DNA from: Hydractinia symbiolongicarpus
Lineage: Eukaryota > Cnidaria > Hydrozoa > Anthoathecata > Hydractiniidae
Length of the DNA: 64,000 nucleotides
Direction of reading: 5' to 3'
Assembly: GCF_029227915.1 (NCBI RefSeq)
Contig: NC_079879.1
Span: 6,942,001 to 7,006,000 of the forward strand
Part shown: positions 35,401 through 50,400 of the stretch, piece by piece
How the letters are laid out: the number at the start of each line of letters is the position of its first letter
Numbering within the stretch: the stretch's first letter is position 1
Notes under the pieces: model-generated
Told to the model about the DNA's origin: nothing
Databases searched by the model: none
Seen by the model: the letters and a program-made list of their open reading frames with translations, nothing else
Translations under genes and position numbers: made by a program

Positions 35401-38400
35401 GAAAATTTTACGGGTTTGCCCGTTCTTTTTATGCTGTATTGCATATTCCATTTTGTATGACAGTCAGACAGACGTATACGGGTATTATAATATAAATAAT
35501 ATAGCAATAGCTATCTATTTTTTCTAATTTTTGCCCTATCCTTTTTAAGTAGCAACCCCCTACTTTTTTACTCACTGCTAGCATAGCTATATCACTATTT
35601 TTTCTTGCACTATCAAGGGCATTGTAAACTTCCTAAAAGATGTAGTAATGTTATGACAACATGTAAAAAGACATTAACACCTTCATAATACAGAATTAGC
35701 TGTTGATAAAAGGACATTTCAGTAGTTTGTAATTTCAAATTTTCTTTTAAAATCATCACTCATCCTTATCATAACACACAAAGAAAGTAAGAAAAAGATA
35801 AGATAAAAAAAGTGATTTATTTAGAAATAAATAATGATAAAAGTTACAAGACAGTCAATGCCCAAATTGTTTTATTTCAATGTTTTTAATGCACTTACCA
35901 AGTGCTAAAGTTGTGATAATATCAGTTACGTAAATTTTTATTTGTGTCTTGTGTGGTTCATGTGAAGATATAAAAAATTTATGCTGCAATAAAAACAATG
36001 TATTTAAAATTCGTATTTATTTGAATTTTGTGTTTTTAGTTTTGTAATCACATTTACGCATCATTAAGCACCATATTTACATTCACGTTTTAATGATTCT
36101 TACGTAATATTATATCTATTAGTTTTCTTTTCATGTCTTTGTTCATCAATACGTAAACAATTGGATCTGAGATTGTTTTCAGTATGAATCCATACTGTAT
36201 AAATAGTAAATGCAATTGGTTTGTTTCTCTTCTACCTGTTACTAATTGGTTTATTGCATCAATTAATTTTGGAACATAGCATACCATAAAGGTTAACACA
36301 ACACCAAAGCAAATTCTAGCTGCTTTTATCTCCCGTTGCTTTGTTTTATTTTTGTGATCAACTTTATTCTTCGTTGCTGCTATCAACCTTATTTGCTTTT
36401 TTGCAATAATAAATAACAGTGTATTGCTGGCTACTAAGAATATATAGGCTACTATAATAATGACAATCCATCCGTAAGATGACAAGAAATAACCTTCTTC
36501 CCTTTCTAAAACAGCAACAATAATTCCACTGATTCCATATGCAATAGAAAGAAGCCAAATAGATGCAATGACCATGTATATATGAGCTACTTTAATTTTA
36601 TTGATGTAAAAGAAAGGATATATTACTGCAATAAAACGCTCCACTGAGATTGCTACCATCATTAACGCAGAGAGAATGAAAAAAGATGTTACAAACCATA
36701 AATATATCCAAAAAATCTTAAACCAAATTTTATCACTACTGTTAAAGCCATAATATGAATACATAAGAAATACATTTAAACCAATGAAAATCAGCGAAGA
36801 AAATGCATCGCTGGCCAGTAAGCTCAACAAAAACTTTGTTGAGTGAGATTTTGATAGTTTTTTTTCTTTCCATATCCAAAAAAAAAACAATGAAACTAAG
36901 TATAAAGCCAAAAATTGACAGAACTGTTAATATTATGTGATGTGTGAACATGCTTGTGTACACATAAAATTTTGTGTAAAGTTTTTTCTGATATAAAAGA
37001 ATCGTTATTTCACCTGCAGAAAGAAAAACAAACATACAAATTGATTCTATTCGCAATATCAATTGTTAAACCCTCTAATTTTCTTTTTCCTCCTTTTTAT
37101 ATGTTATTATTCTTTGAATTTTATGGCTTCAAAAAAGGGGTTGAAAAGGAAAGAAAACATTGAATCAATAAAACTAAATTTTGGAAACAACTGCTGTATT
37201 CTTAAATCTAAAAGAAAAATCACATGTTCACGAAGCAGAGCAAACAACATCAATGCCATAATGCTTAAAGAAAATGTACAGTTAAAAAATTAAATTTTTA
37301 CTAAAATTCTTAGAGGATGAATTTTTTTTAAATCAGATTTAAAGGGAACCCAAGGTATAAAATGATGTACTTAATTAACAAGTCTTTTTAATTTTTTTAA
37401 AAAGCTTTTTTCGTTCTCAAAATATTCACATTTTAAGAATTTCAGATTTAATTATGCTCCATAAATTATGATGTCATATTAAGTAATAGCAAATTTTGAC
37501 TTTTTCTGTCATCAGTAATTTTAGACCTGTTACAAACTTTATAAATGTATAAAGGTGAATTGATTAACATAAATTTTTTTTGCCAAAATGACACTTGTTT
37601 GCTTATCCCAGGCCTTCTAATTTTTTGTTGATGTCCCAATAACTCAGGATGTGCAACTTCGTTTTCAATAAAATTTTATGGGTAAGCTTGTAAAAGTCCT
37701 ATATGTTCACTCACAAAATTTGGTCAACGAAAGAACGTAAGTCCTCCAAGAAATAAAAAAAACCTGAGCATTTATAAGCTTCTAATTGAATTTTAAATCT
37801 AAATTTAAAAGCCCTCTTGGCTATGAGTGAAAAATAATAGGATAAGAAATATCCTGTTCTTATCATGACAATCCGAAATAATTTGGACTCAGAGGTAATT
37901 TGTACCTTTGATTCAGTTTATAGTTTACTTCGATTTCATGTTGTTTAAGTATACGTGAAAACAAAAGGAAATTAACAAGTACACCTTGCAATGTTTTTCA
38001 TATAAACAGTTGTTTCCTTATATTGGATCTTTCCAAAACAGTCTTTTTCTTTCACATTAACATGCTGATGTACATCTCTTTCAGTGGTAGCCCTTCTTAA
38101 ACTTCCTTCAAGATCAATGAAATGTATAAATAATATGGCAATGTATTGTTAATAAATTCAATAATGGTAACAGTTTGGGCGTAGGCCTTTTTGTTTTCTT
38201 ATTTGCAGCAACAGCAAGGTATTATTTGTGTTATACTTCGTTTTAAGTTTTTGTTTATCAGTGCATATATGATTGGGTCCAATATCGTGTTCAATACAAT
38301 CCCATACCCAATAATCATTGCATGCCATTTATTGGGGTAGTTTTTATCAGTTACCAACTGAATTATTGCATCAACAAACTTTGGTGTGTAGGTTATAGTA

Positions 38401-41400
38401 AATGCTAAAACAACACCAAAACAAACCTTTGCAGCTTTTATTTCTTTAAGCATTGTTTTATGCTTTTTAAGATATTTGTTGTTGGTAGTAAGTGCCACTG
38501 AAGCTATTGAGTTGAGTTGACTTCTAGCAATAAAAAATAAGGCTGTGTTGCATGTAATCAAAAAAATATAAGATGTTATGACTATTATGATCCAACCATA
38601 AGATGACATCTCAAAGCCATCTTCTTTTCCTAACAATCCCAATGTCATCCCACTTGCACCGTAGACAAAAACCAGCAACCAGCTACAGCTTATTGCTATT
38701 TCTATGTGTGAACTTCTAACGTATGTTGAATAGACATATGGATATTTCACAGCAATATAGCGTTCAAGAGAAATTAATATCAGCGTAAATGCTGACAAAA
38801 TGACAGAGGTCGTTGTCAGCCATAAGAACACTACAAGATGCCTGTACCAATTCATAAAATTGATTTTGTGGTGAAGCTGATTTATAATCAAACTACTCAG
38901 TATAATCATAAACATTGCTGTTATTGAATCACACAACAACAAACTTGAGAGTAATTTTCCAGTATTTGTCCTGTATATTTTCTTTGTGTATATTATTGCT
39001 AAGATGAACAATGAAAGCCCAAGTCCAACAAGGGCTAGTGAAATATTAATAATATACTGAGTTTCATTTGCTGCTAGATCATCAACCGGTGCCATGTTGA
39101 TTAAGTTGTGTTACTTCTTTTTACAACTTTAGACTTTAACTTTTGATTTTATGAGAAGCCATTTGAGTACAGAAAGTTCCTTTACTTCATAAGGAACTAA
39201 ATTTATTTTTTATGTTCATTTTATTGTAATGTTCTTCTTTCATTTGATTTTTTTCAAACGTTTTATACAAACATAAGTCACAATCAAATGTTTTGTTAAG
39301 TGTACAATAAGATATTAGATAAAAAACAACATGCTGTGAAGTTCATGAGATCAACATTGTTACCTGTTTACTATTTTTATTCCATTGCTCTGTAAATAAG
39401 ACCAAGAATTATGTATTACAGAGTAAGCACACCCTTTTCTTGTTTTATAGGTTCAATGAAATAAAGATAAACCAAGTTTTAAAATTTATTGTGAGGAATC
39501 GATGGTGACTTAGATGTTATTAATACGTTTTTTATGTTTTAGCTTAACTCCCTTATCAGGAATAACATTGTTTTTAAACTCTCACTTGATTCATAAATCA
39601 TACAGCATAATAAAAATAAGGTTTCTTTGATTATTTTTAATCCAGCATCATAAAAATTTTGAAACTGATTAATAAGGTTTTCTTTCAAACAAAAAGAAAA
39701 TAAAAGCCATAAGAATTGTGTAAATTTTTCAAAAAAGTCTTGACTAATTATTTGGGCACATTTTTTGCATTTTGTCACTTTTTGAGAGAAGGGTTGATTG
39801 TCATAATTATTGTAAACACCTTTAAATTGTAAAACATAGCAGATGAAAGATTTGTAGCTACTCAACATTGATAGCAGCATATAATATCATATTGAAACAG
39901 ACCACAGTTGAACAAATATTTTTACTAAAACACGATACTACTGTTGAATTGCTTCACAATGTAATTAAAGAACAAAACAAATTAAAAAGGAGAGAAGAGA
40001 AAAAAAAGAATAAAGAGAGAATAAATGAAATATTTTTATATTCTGTTAACCCTATCGTGATCTAATTTTTTTAACAGTCTAGTATGAATTTGTTTGTTTA
40101 CTTTTTATTATTTTTTTCTTTACTTTTTTTACAACAAAACTACAGAAGATGAACATCAGTAATTAACATCTTGCTTTAAAACAAGATTTTTTCTTGTAAA
40201 GGAACAAAAAAAAAATCATTTTTCAATTTTATGTCACACAATGTTTATTTTTAAACAACAAAATATTTATAAAGGATTATTGTATCTTCTTAAGAATTTA
40301 CACTTAAAAATCACAATTTCTTTAATAGTTTATAAATACATATTTTATTCATGTTTATCCAACCAAAATAATGCTGACGTAATGTCAAAAAACAGGTTTT
40401 CGTAACTATTTACGAATAAAAAAATATTTTTGTGGGCAAAAAAAAGGATAAATGGATGTGATCCAAGAAAAATCGTTATACTTTTCTACTTGTAAATTTT
40501 GCCAAAGTAACTTTACTTTCTGACTGCAATAAAGACAATATTACCATCAAGAATGCGTAAAATAGACCGGTTTCTGCTATGCTAGAACATTTTTTTTCAT
40601 AACCCCCACCTATGTTAATATTACTTGCAAACAATATTACAATTTAAACCTGTCTTAATATCCTAATATTTTCTTTAGGGTGATTTGTTTTCGAAGATTG
40701 TACTTTTTCATATGTGTATTATCACAAGTTCTATTGTTACTTTTCAAACAGAACTTTCCCTTTGTGATTGTGTCTTTCATGCGCAATAAAGAAATTTTGC
40801 TTTTTTTAATTAAATCATTTTTGTTCTAGAGCTTTTAATTAAGTTAAAATATTTGGTCTTTTATAACACCCTCAAGTTTTTTTGTGAAGGAAGCTGTAAA
40901 CACATGCTGGGGATATATTTTTCCACAAGTTAACATGTCTTTTGTGTTACGTTTCGAATAACTTCACATTTTTGATATCTGAACATTAAATGATGTTTCT
41001 CTATCGTTTGATGTACTAGATCTTCCCAAAATATTTCTGGAAATCTGCTGTCTTAATTTTTTGTTGATAAACACATATATAATTGGATCTACAATGGTGT
41101 TTAAAACCAGCCCATAATCAACAAAAATGTCAATTAACCGATTACTTGTTTCTACACCATGTATCAATTTAAGAATGATTTGCAACATTGTTGGACTGTA
41201 AAATATAATAAGTGTTATTACTACTCCATAGCAAATTTTCGCAGCTCTTATTTGATGAGATTCCTGCCATGCCTGTGCGGATTTCACTGTGATGGGAGTT
41301 ATAACAACAGCTATGGATTTGAGCTGTTTCCAAGCAGTTATAAAGATAATTGTGTTAACTATCATTAAAATAATAATAGTGGAAGGGATAACAGAGGCAA

Positions 41401-44400
41401 TTGAATAGAACAGGACCATAACACGGTCTGCATAATCCACCATCCATAAAGTGAAACCCATGATCAAGTATAAAATGTTAATTGTCCAGTCCAACCCTAT
41501 TATTAAAAACACGTGGTTATCTTGAACTTTGTTTAAATAAAAGTAAGGCCACATTATGGCAACTAATCGATCTCCAGATATAAAAATTGTGTTTATTGCT
41601 GAATGAATCATGGAACTTGTAATTAACCACAGTGGCAACTCTATACATGTTGCATATTTTGTGTCGCCAATAACATTATGTTCGTACAATAGTCGTATAG
41701 TTGAATACATAATCATTCCACTAGCTGTGCTGATATCACAAAACATCAGACTAAGTAGAAAGCGACTTGAATTTTGTTCTCTGAGGTTGCTAGATTTCAT
41801 GATATAATAGATGACAATAACAGTCATTATCACTGACGCTACTGCTAGTATGGCCATCATGTAATGTGAAAATTTCGATACAGGATCATTTAACATCACC
41901 ATGTTGCTGTACGACTGAGTGGTGTGTGCGGTTTTATGGTATGGTTGCTTTTGTGATAAAATCGTTTTTTATATATTATATATCAATTTTTTTAGATCAA
42001 CTTTAAAAAACATCTGCTTTCTCAAATTTATTGTGCAAAGCCTATTGGTAATTTCCTTTTGTCTACCCAGTGTTTACATTGCACATACTTTTTCAAGTCT
42101 TTTTTTCCTTCAGAACTTCATAATACTAAAAGGTTTCATTAACACATCTATTCTTTAATTTACATTACTTTAATGTTCTTCTTCAATGGAAAAGGTACGT
42201 GTTGACGTGTGTTTCAAAATAACAATTGCTTTGTAAATACGCCATCTTCAGTAAAAGCATATGTTTATCCATATGTTAGTAACTTATTGTTTGTTTACTT
42301 TTTAGCTCAAACGAACATTTCTTATTTTTTTTAGCTAAACCGACCATTTCTTTGTTTTTTTATATTAAGTAAGAAATAAGAAGTATATAAGATACTATTA
42401 GTAGTATTATTTGCTATTTAAATCGGTATGTTTTTGATGAGTCTGTAAAATTACTAAATAATATATATTTTATTTGGATTTATTGTAATTGTTTTGTAAA
42501 AGTATTGTTATAATATAGACGTAAATCCAGGATCTGACATCAATAATTCCTATTGTTTTGGGTAGACGTAGCCCAAAGATTGCCTTAAACAAGTCCGAAT
42601 GCTAGTTTTTTTTATATAGAATAAACTTTGCACTTCCCTTTTTTTCCATTTTTTTTATTTTGTTCATTTTTAGAAAATTTTTTCATTTTGTTCATTTTTA
42701 GAAAATTTTTCCATGTTTCTAGCTTCTTACCAAAGAATTTTTAATTTGGAATCAATGATGTTGGGAAAGAATTTGTTTAGAAATAGGGGGTATAGGAAAA
42801 TTAGGATGTTTTGTAAGCATTCAATATCTTAACAAGATCTTTAGACACTTATAAAAATACCTGTTGTGTCTGATGTTAAAAATTTTAGAATCTTTTTTTT
42901 TTGTTTTGTTCTGTGCAAAAAAAAAAAAAAATGAATAAAATGTATAAAAAACACAACACTATTACAAATTTTTTGCAATTTCCTATTTTACTTTAGCACA
43001 GAATAGACACTCCTAAAAATTTTAACAAAAAACAAAAATACCTTGAGATGAGTCTTATAGAATTTGTTGTTCTTTTGTTCCTTAAATGAAGTAAAGGGGT
43101 CCCTATCCTCTGTACATTCAGCAATCTGTTAGATTTTCTAGACATCAACATTTTTTTTACGTATTAATCGTCACCAATATCCCATAATCTCGATTTTTTA
43201 AAAAAATTAATATCTTGATGGTTCTTTACAGGTGATTACACCCAGAAATGTAATAATTATCTCAACTTGGGTTGTTTTTTTTACGCCAGATTATAGGGTG
43301 CTTAAAATTCATACAAAGGATACCACTTTTGTTTTAGATACTGGAGACCTGGTCCAGGTCCCTGGGGCAGCACAGGATTTTGGACCTTCAGATACTTAAA
43401 TTTTGGTTTTGTATTTTTGCAAGATATGATTGAGAGAACATTTATAAATATCATCACAAACAAGACTGTATCAGAACCTGGTATCTATGTCCAACCATTT
43501 CCATATCCATGTTACATCAAAGACCAGTAAGTTGATAGTGTCATTTTTCTGTATTGAATAAATTTAGTTTGATTAACAAGGCTTACTAACTCAGAGATCT
43601 TGATTTTAGTTCTTGTAATTTTTTTTGTTAAATTATTTGTTTATATTGATATTTTATAAAAATATTTTATATTAAAAAGCTTGTTATTATCTGCGTGAAA
43701 ATAAATTTATTCCAAAATATTATTTTCCTTTTTTATATCAAACTTGAAGATTTGTGATAGAAATTTAAGGCAGTACTGCTCACTCTTATATACATGCTAT
43801 CAATTCTTAGGTCTACCTATGCTGTCTATGTAATAATCTTTTGTTGACCAAATTTCTAAATTATTTTAATAATTAAAAAAAACGCTTTGCATCTAATAGA
43901 CCTCCCCTTAAACCCCCATAAATCATTGTTCCCTTTCTTAAGGTTTATTAACGGTCTGGGAAATTTCATGCCACTTTTCATGACATTGGCCTGGGTGTAC
44001 ACGATTGCAATGATTGTTAAAAGTATCGTCTATGAGAAAGAACTTCGTCTAAAGGAAGTGATGAAGGTAAAATAATGCTTGGTCTTTTTTTTACTTTTTT
44101 CATTATTTAATGTGTTATTTTTTTAAAAGTTCAGATTCTGTTTCTAAAAATGTTTTTTTGTTTAAACTATTATTACTGTACTTTTTTCGTACGTAATTAT
44201 CTTGTAATTAATATAGAAAGTGTTGCGGAGCGTGGGACTGAGTCCCCTAGGTTTGCAAGCGAAAAAATTTACATGCATCTTTCGGTTGAAAAAAGTTTCC
44301 ATGTGCTCCATGGTAATTGATCAAACGGTTTCATCTTCGCCTTGATGAAACATTATCTTGGGGCTTTCTGTATTAGCAGTACCGCAGTGTGTTCGGGACG

Positions 44401-47400
44401 CAATATTGCATGTGCCAGTGACATATTTTGTTTAGAACCTGATGTGTCAGAAAAGCCTAAAAAGGTTAAACTGAACAAGAACGATGTCCGACATCAGTGT
44501 ACAGTTCGTGTCAAGTTACAAAAATGTAAAATATTTCTTTATCGGAAAATTATTTCCTGGTTTAGAAATTATGAGATTTCCCAATCTGGAAATTTTTGTT
44601 TTATACAAAAGTATAAAAACTTGATGTACTAGGAGAAAATCAAGGAAATACATCACGCTCTAATATATTTATGGGAACGAGGAAAATAGCTCCGCTGCGC
44701 TCCTCAAAAAGTTGTACCTTTACGGCTTCTGCATTTAACGCATAACACAGAGTCCACCTTCCATTATTTTTTTTTGTTTTTATTAATAGTATTTTTCGTA
44801 AAAGATTGCTTGCTGAACAAAGAAATGCTAGATTTTATTTTCACATATTTGTCTTAATGCAAAAAAATTCTCCCTTGGTTATATTTAGCAGGAGATTGAT
44901 TTTTAAGATGCTTCCTACAGTGATTGGGTTAAACACATCTTTGTAGCATATCCATTTAGTATAACACTCTTTTTAAACTACAAATAAGTTGAAACATAAA
45001 CATAAAAATCAGTTTTCATACAAGGTGATGCTTAGGACTATTAATCATCATTCATGTGAAATGTTGTTTCTTTTACAGGTTATGGGATTAACCAACACGA
45101 TACACTGGACTGCATGGTTTATAACAAGCTTCACTACCATGTTCATTGCAGTTGTTATTCTCACAATTCTGTTAAAGATGGGAAACATTCTGATCTACTC
45201 CAATCCTTTGGTTATAATTTTTGTACTCCTGAGTTTCACAAGTGCTTCTATTGCAATGGCTTTTTTGATCAGTGTATTCTTTTCGAAAGCAAACATCTCT
45301 GCTGCATGTGGAGGTATCATTTACTTTTTCACTTACTTGCCATATCCTTTGACTTTGTGGTATGAAGAAACAATGAACTTCAGTGAAAAAGGACTAGTTG
45401 TAAGCTGAGTTTTTATTTTATTTTGTTTTATGTTTTGTTTTTTTTCTTTGTTTTTTTATTTTTGCTGATTTCTGTTAAGGAGTTCATAAGCATAGCTACA
45501 AGCATATGGATTTAGGTGCTTAAATTATTAATTGCCAAAAAACTAAAGATTATAGCTTTTTCAAAGCTTGTTAAGACTCGTCTTTAACTTTCAATGCTGC
45601 AAAGTGCTCAGGCAAAAATACTGAATATTCTAAGCTTCAGCCAAGAGTACTTTAAAGAAAACAATTTGTATAAAACCAGTAAAAGAAAACAATGTAATCA
45701 CAAGTTATGACAATGTTGAACAAAACTAACAAAAAAACTGAAAGGTTACAATAACTGAAATCAATTTCTTTGTCCTTATTGCAATTGTTTAGTAGCAAGT
45801 AAAATTGGATGATATGAAATACAATCACATTATCCAAAGCAGTACTTTTAAATATATTTTGTTATATCTTTAGTCCATGTTCTCTACTACTGCTTTTGGA
45901 TTATCCTTTAAATACATCTCTCGCTGGGAAGAACAAGGGATTGGAGCGCAATGGTCAAATTTCTATAAGAACCCAATGGTATCAGATACATTTAGTTTGG
46001 GCTGGTCTGTGAACTTTATGTTGCTTGATACTGTTATTTACTTCTTATTGATGTGGTATTTTGAGCATGTTTTACCTGGTAAGTGAAAATAATAGGGATT
46101 TTCCCTGTTTTTTATGTTTACTTGCAGAAAAGACAAATATTTTTACATTTACAACCTCTTAACCCTATTTGGTATGGGCTTTTTTGACCCTTGTAAGTAT
46201 GGGGGGGGGGGCATAAAGTGCCCGCAGGATGTAACTTTTGTTCAGTTTGGTTTTAAGTGGCGAAACTTGGCACAAAGAAACATCAATATGTTTTGACTTA
46301 ATTAGTGACAAAATATTTAGATTGACATGTCATCACAGGAAGTCATAATGAGACAATGGTTAAAGATAATATATCTTTCTTGGAAATTTTCGTTTTTTAT
46401 CTTTTTTAAAACTATTTACAGTACTAGTCATTAAAAAGTAATATAAGAATATAAGATATTATTAGGAACATTAACAGGTGGTATAAAGACAAAGGATTAT
46501 TTTAAGGAGAAAATGGAAATGGATCATAAATCAAATCTTCAAGAATTTTTTTTTTCAAAAATCTATGTTTGAGAACCTTAGTGATAGTAGTTGTCATAGA
46601 ATAAAACGTGGTATATCTATTAGCACTTACGTCAGTAGCTACTCAATAGAGACAATTCGGATTGAAATGGGACAAAATGACCTATGACGTTATCATATGA
46701 CAATGGAAATAGAGAAATATGAAATTACAAACATACTTTTCTGTAAATTACCAATATTCCGGTCTGCAAATTACACAGTATGCATGTCAATATTGTATGA
46801 TGACTTTTTGTCACTATCACATACATAATCACATATTCATACAACTGGTTAGTTTAGAAACCATTTATTTTTAGCACTACATTAAAAAAGTCGATATGAC
46901 CACCTGTTAAAAAGGACAAAGTGACATTGACAGGACCATTTTTTGGAAATATTTTTTTTTATTTTCCGAAAGTCCAATAAAATTTAGGAAAAGTCACAAA
47001 CTTTCAGGTAATTTTATCCAGTATTTAAAAAGTTAGACTTTGAAAATGCCGCTGGCACGTTATGCCCCCCCCCTTTTTCGGAACCTTTATTAAAAACGTA
47101 GTTTTCATATTTTTGTCATTTGCAACAGTTAAAATGAATGTCAAAAATTTTAAAAATTTTCGTTTAGCAAGTGACTATGACCTATTTTTTGCCCTATTTT
47201 CAGGGCAGTATGGAGTACCAAAGCCTTGGTATTTTCCATTTACAAGTTCTTATTGGTTAGAAAAAGGAAGAAGGGCAAAAGTAGCAGCTCAAACAGAACA
47301 ATATACTCACAACACCTACTTTAAATATGAAAATGAGGTAGGTTTTTTATTATTTGGTTGAATTTAACGGACAAGGAATTAAAGTGAAATATTGTTAAAC

Positions 47401-50400
47401 TTAGAAAATAGATTGATGATGCTGTGAGTGTGGCACCCTGTAAAAATACACACAAAAAAGCTACATTTAATTAAAAAGAACTTTTTTCAGACTTTTTAAC
47501 CGATTAGTGTCTTAATATGTTAACAAATTTGACTAAATAATTGAAATGTCACACGCGTACCAAAATAATACTCAATTTAGATATTTATAAGCAAATATCG
47601 CTTAAAAAATAAATCAACCAATAGATCTTTTGAAACGGAATTTTTACTACACCTGCATGAATAGTGGTAATTAACGTACTCTTGGAAGTGTTCACAAAGA
47701 TTTCACAAATTATTTTTATTCAAAAATTGTTGAAATTTCGCGAAATTTTTGAACCAATAAAAATATTGGTCAACCTCTGTTCAAGTCCAAAAAATAGACC
47801 TGAAATGAATTCATTATTGCGAAAAAAACTAAATTAATTCCCAACAACAAGCCTTAAAATGGTTCATTTGCGAACAAAAATATTCACAAAATATCTTATC
47901 AAGACTTCATCACGAAAATTAATCTTTGTGAATGTAATTTTTGGACCTCTTGAAAAATAAATTCTCTGCAATAATCAATCAACTTTATTATGAAATTAAA
48001 GTAAACACTCTATTTAGCAACCTATCTGTAATAAAGATTTTGGAATAGACGCCCTTCTTAAACAGTTTAATTGTAAGGCTGTGCTTCGGTTTGTCCCTGT
48101 GTTAGATATTAAATTTGTACCTTTTTGTTGAGGAGAGTAATTGAGTATTTAAGGTAATGTAGGAGATTAAAAACAATGTATTCACTTGTAAATAATTTGT
48201 AGAGAATATTTTATGTGACGATAAATTAAAATTATTTTAGGAAGGTGAGGATATAGATCCTGAAGAATTACAACCACGAAATGTTTTTTCAAAAAAATTT
48301 GAGAATGATCCTGATATGAAAATCGGTGTAGATATCAAAAACTTAGTAAAGGTATCAAACATTATTGTTGCAACAATTATGAAAAGAATCAGCCTTTCTA
48401 GTTATTGTCATGTCAGCAGCTAATTGGGGACAGAACCTTTATTTACCTAATGTAAAGTTTTATCACATCAAGATTTGTCTCAACGACAATTGATTGCATA
48501 CTTCGATTAGAAAGGGAAAAAATTAGGTTATATCAGAACTATATGTGATAAGTTTTACCAACAAAGAGTGTTACTGAAGCAAGAGTAAAGGAATTCTTTT
48601 TATGTCAACGTTAGATGTCACGGCTTTTTCATATAATTTTTTACTACTTTGGTACCACCTTTGTTTGATTATCGTGTGCTGTCCCATTCATAGTAAAAAC
48701 CACTGATTATGTGCACATGGTTAGCAATTTTGTATTTTAAGTCATTGCTTGTTTGGTTTTGCAGGTGTACAGTCGTGGAAACAAAAAAGCATTGGATGGT
48801 TTAAACATGAAATTGTTTGAAAGTCAAGTTACTGCTTTGCTTGGACATAACGGAGCTGGAAAATCAACAACAATGTCTATACTTACTGGGTTGTTCCCTC
48901 CTACATCGGGAACAGCTGTTGTGTATGGACATGATATAAAAACAGACATTGAAGGTGTACGAAAAAGTTTAGGGCTTTGTCCTCAACATAATGTTTTATT
49001 TGATCAGTTGACAGTGGAAGAACACATGTGGTTTTATGGTAGATTAAAAGGGATGGGAAAAGATGAAATTCGTAAGGAGATTGAAAGGTAAGGCATTTTT
49101 TCCATTACCAATATCTTGGCATCATTGGTTTTCTGATTAAGGAAGTTGTTAAAAAAAATTTTGGCAACAGAAAAAAACCTCTGAGTATTTTAATTGTGTA
49201 CTTATTTGGAACTTATTTGGAAAAGGTATAAACATTTATTTTTTTGATATAACTTTATGTAGATTTTTGGTTGATGTTGGTTTGCCAAAAAAAAGGAATG
49301 AACTATCGTGCAATCTTTCTGGTGGCATGAAGCGAAAGTTATCTGTGGCTATGGCATTTATTGCTGAATCAAAAACTGTGATCTTAGACGAGCCAACCTC
49401 TGGAGTTGATCCTTACTCAAGAAGAGGGATATGGGACCTAATTTTGAAACATAAGCAAGGTTAGTTCTGATTTTGAGAGTTGTAAAAGCATGAAGGACTC
49501 GTACACTATAACTTAGTTCTTTAAATGAGACATTTCACAGTGCTTAATATTAGATTACTTTAATTTGAGAAAATCTTATAGGAAGACGTGATTTCTGGCT
49601 TTTTTCTGTGAAACGTGTGTCGCTAAACTTTCAAAAAATGACAACAAAGGGAGGTTTATTTAGTTCAAACTTTCTAAATGGCTGATTTGCGAAAATTTAT
49701 TCACTAAATTCTTTTGAAAATGTTTTGCTTTAAAAGATATGTTTTACCTAATATTCGGAACTGAGAAGTATATTTGGATTTTAGAAAAAAATAAATAAAG
49801 CAATGAAGGTTTAAAGGTGCAAAAAAATCCCCTAAAAAAATCTTTTGAAGTGGCTTTTTCCTCTTGTCTTCCATTTACAAAATAATATGCGTTTTGTTCA
49901 CTGCTTTTTTAAGTCAGTAGGGTAAAAACGAAATAAAAAATATTTTCAACTAGGACATTTATTTCAAACTTTTTTCTTAGCAGGAAATTTGAAAACTTAT
50001 AAGTTACAAAATTTCGAAGTTTATTGCAAAGGTTTTCTGTTGGAAAATTTACAATTTGTGAATTTTTAAAAGTCTATACCAAAAAATGCACAAGTTTTTA
50101 CACTTCCCTAAGATTCTCTGACTTAAGTACTGAATTAATTATTGTTTAAATAATTTTCACAAGAAGTATTAAGCAATCGACTTATTTACACAAGTGTCTC
50201 ACAACTTGACAATTGTTTTTAATTTTTTTTATCTAGGAAGAACAATCTTGTTGTCTACACATTACATGGACGAAGCTGATTTATTGGGAGACCGCATAAG
50301 CATTATCTCCAATGGCCAACTACAGTGTTGTGGTACACCTCTGTTTTTAAAGAGGTGTTTCAGTAAGGGGTATTTCTTGGCTGTAACTAAAGATGACGAC

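Larger units (their letters stand above)
34765..43337 (+). other. ABCA intron 16 (8,573 bp) hosting three antisense GPCR genes
   Basis: By far the longest intron of the gene. Besides the three minus-strand GPCR frames it holds a 132-bp tandem duplication (34951-35216), a dispersed repeat (35390-35497) and AT-rich spacers (35500-36080, 37165-38190, 39100-40960, 41910-43330) in which I see no further gene. Confidence 0.8.

Noticed and set aside
36090-41902. Opsin identity of the nested GPCRs
   Set aside because: No Lys at the retinal-binding position of TM7; the Lys in GPCR 1 (ILKTISDP) is offset.
44342-44632. 96-codon plus frame in ABCA intron 18
   Set aside because: No recognisable motif; it breaks the ABCA phase and lies in an element-like stretch with inverted gcggagc words.
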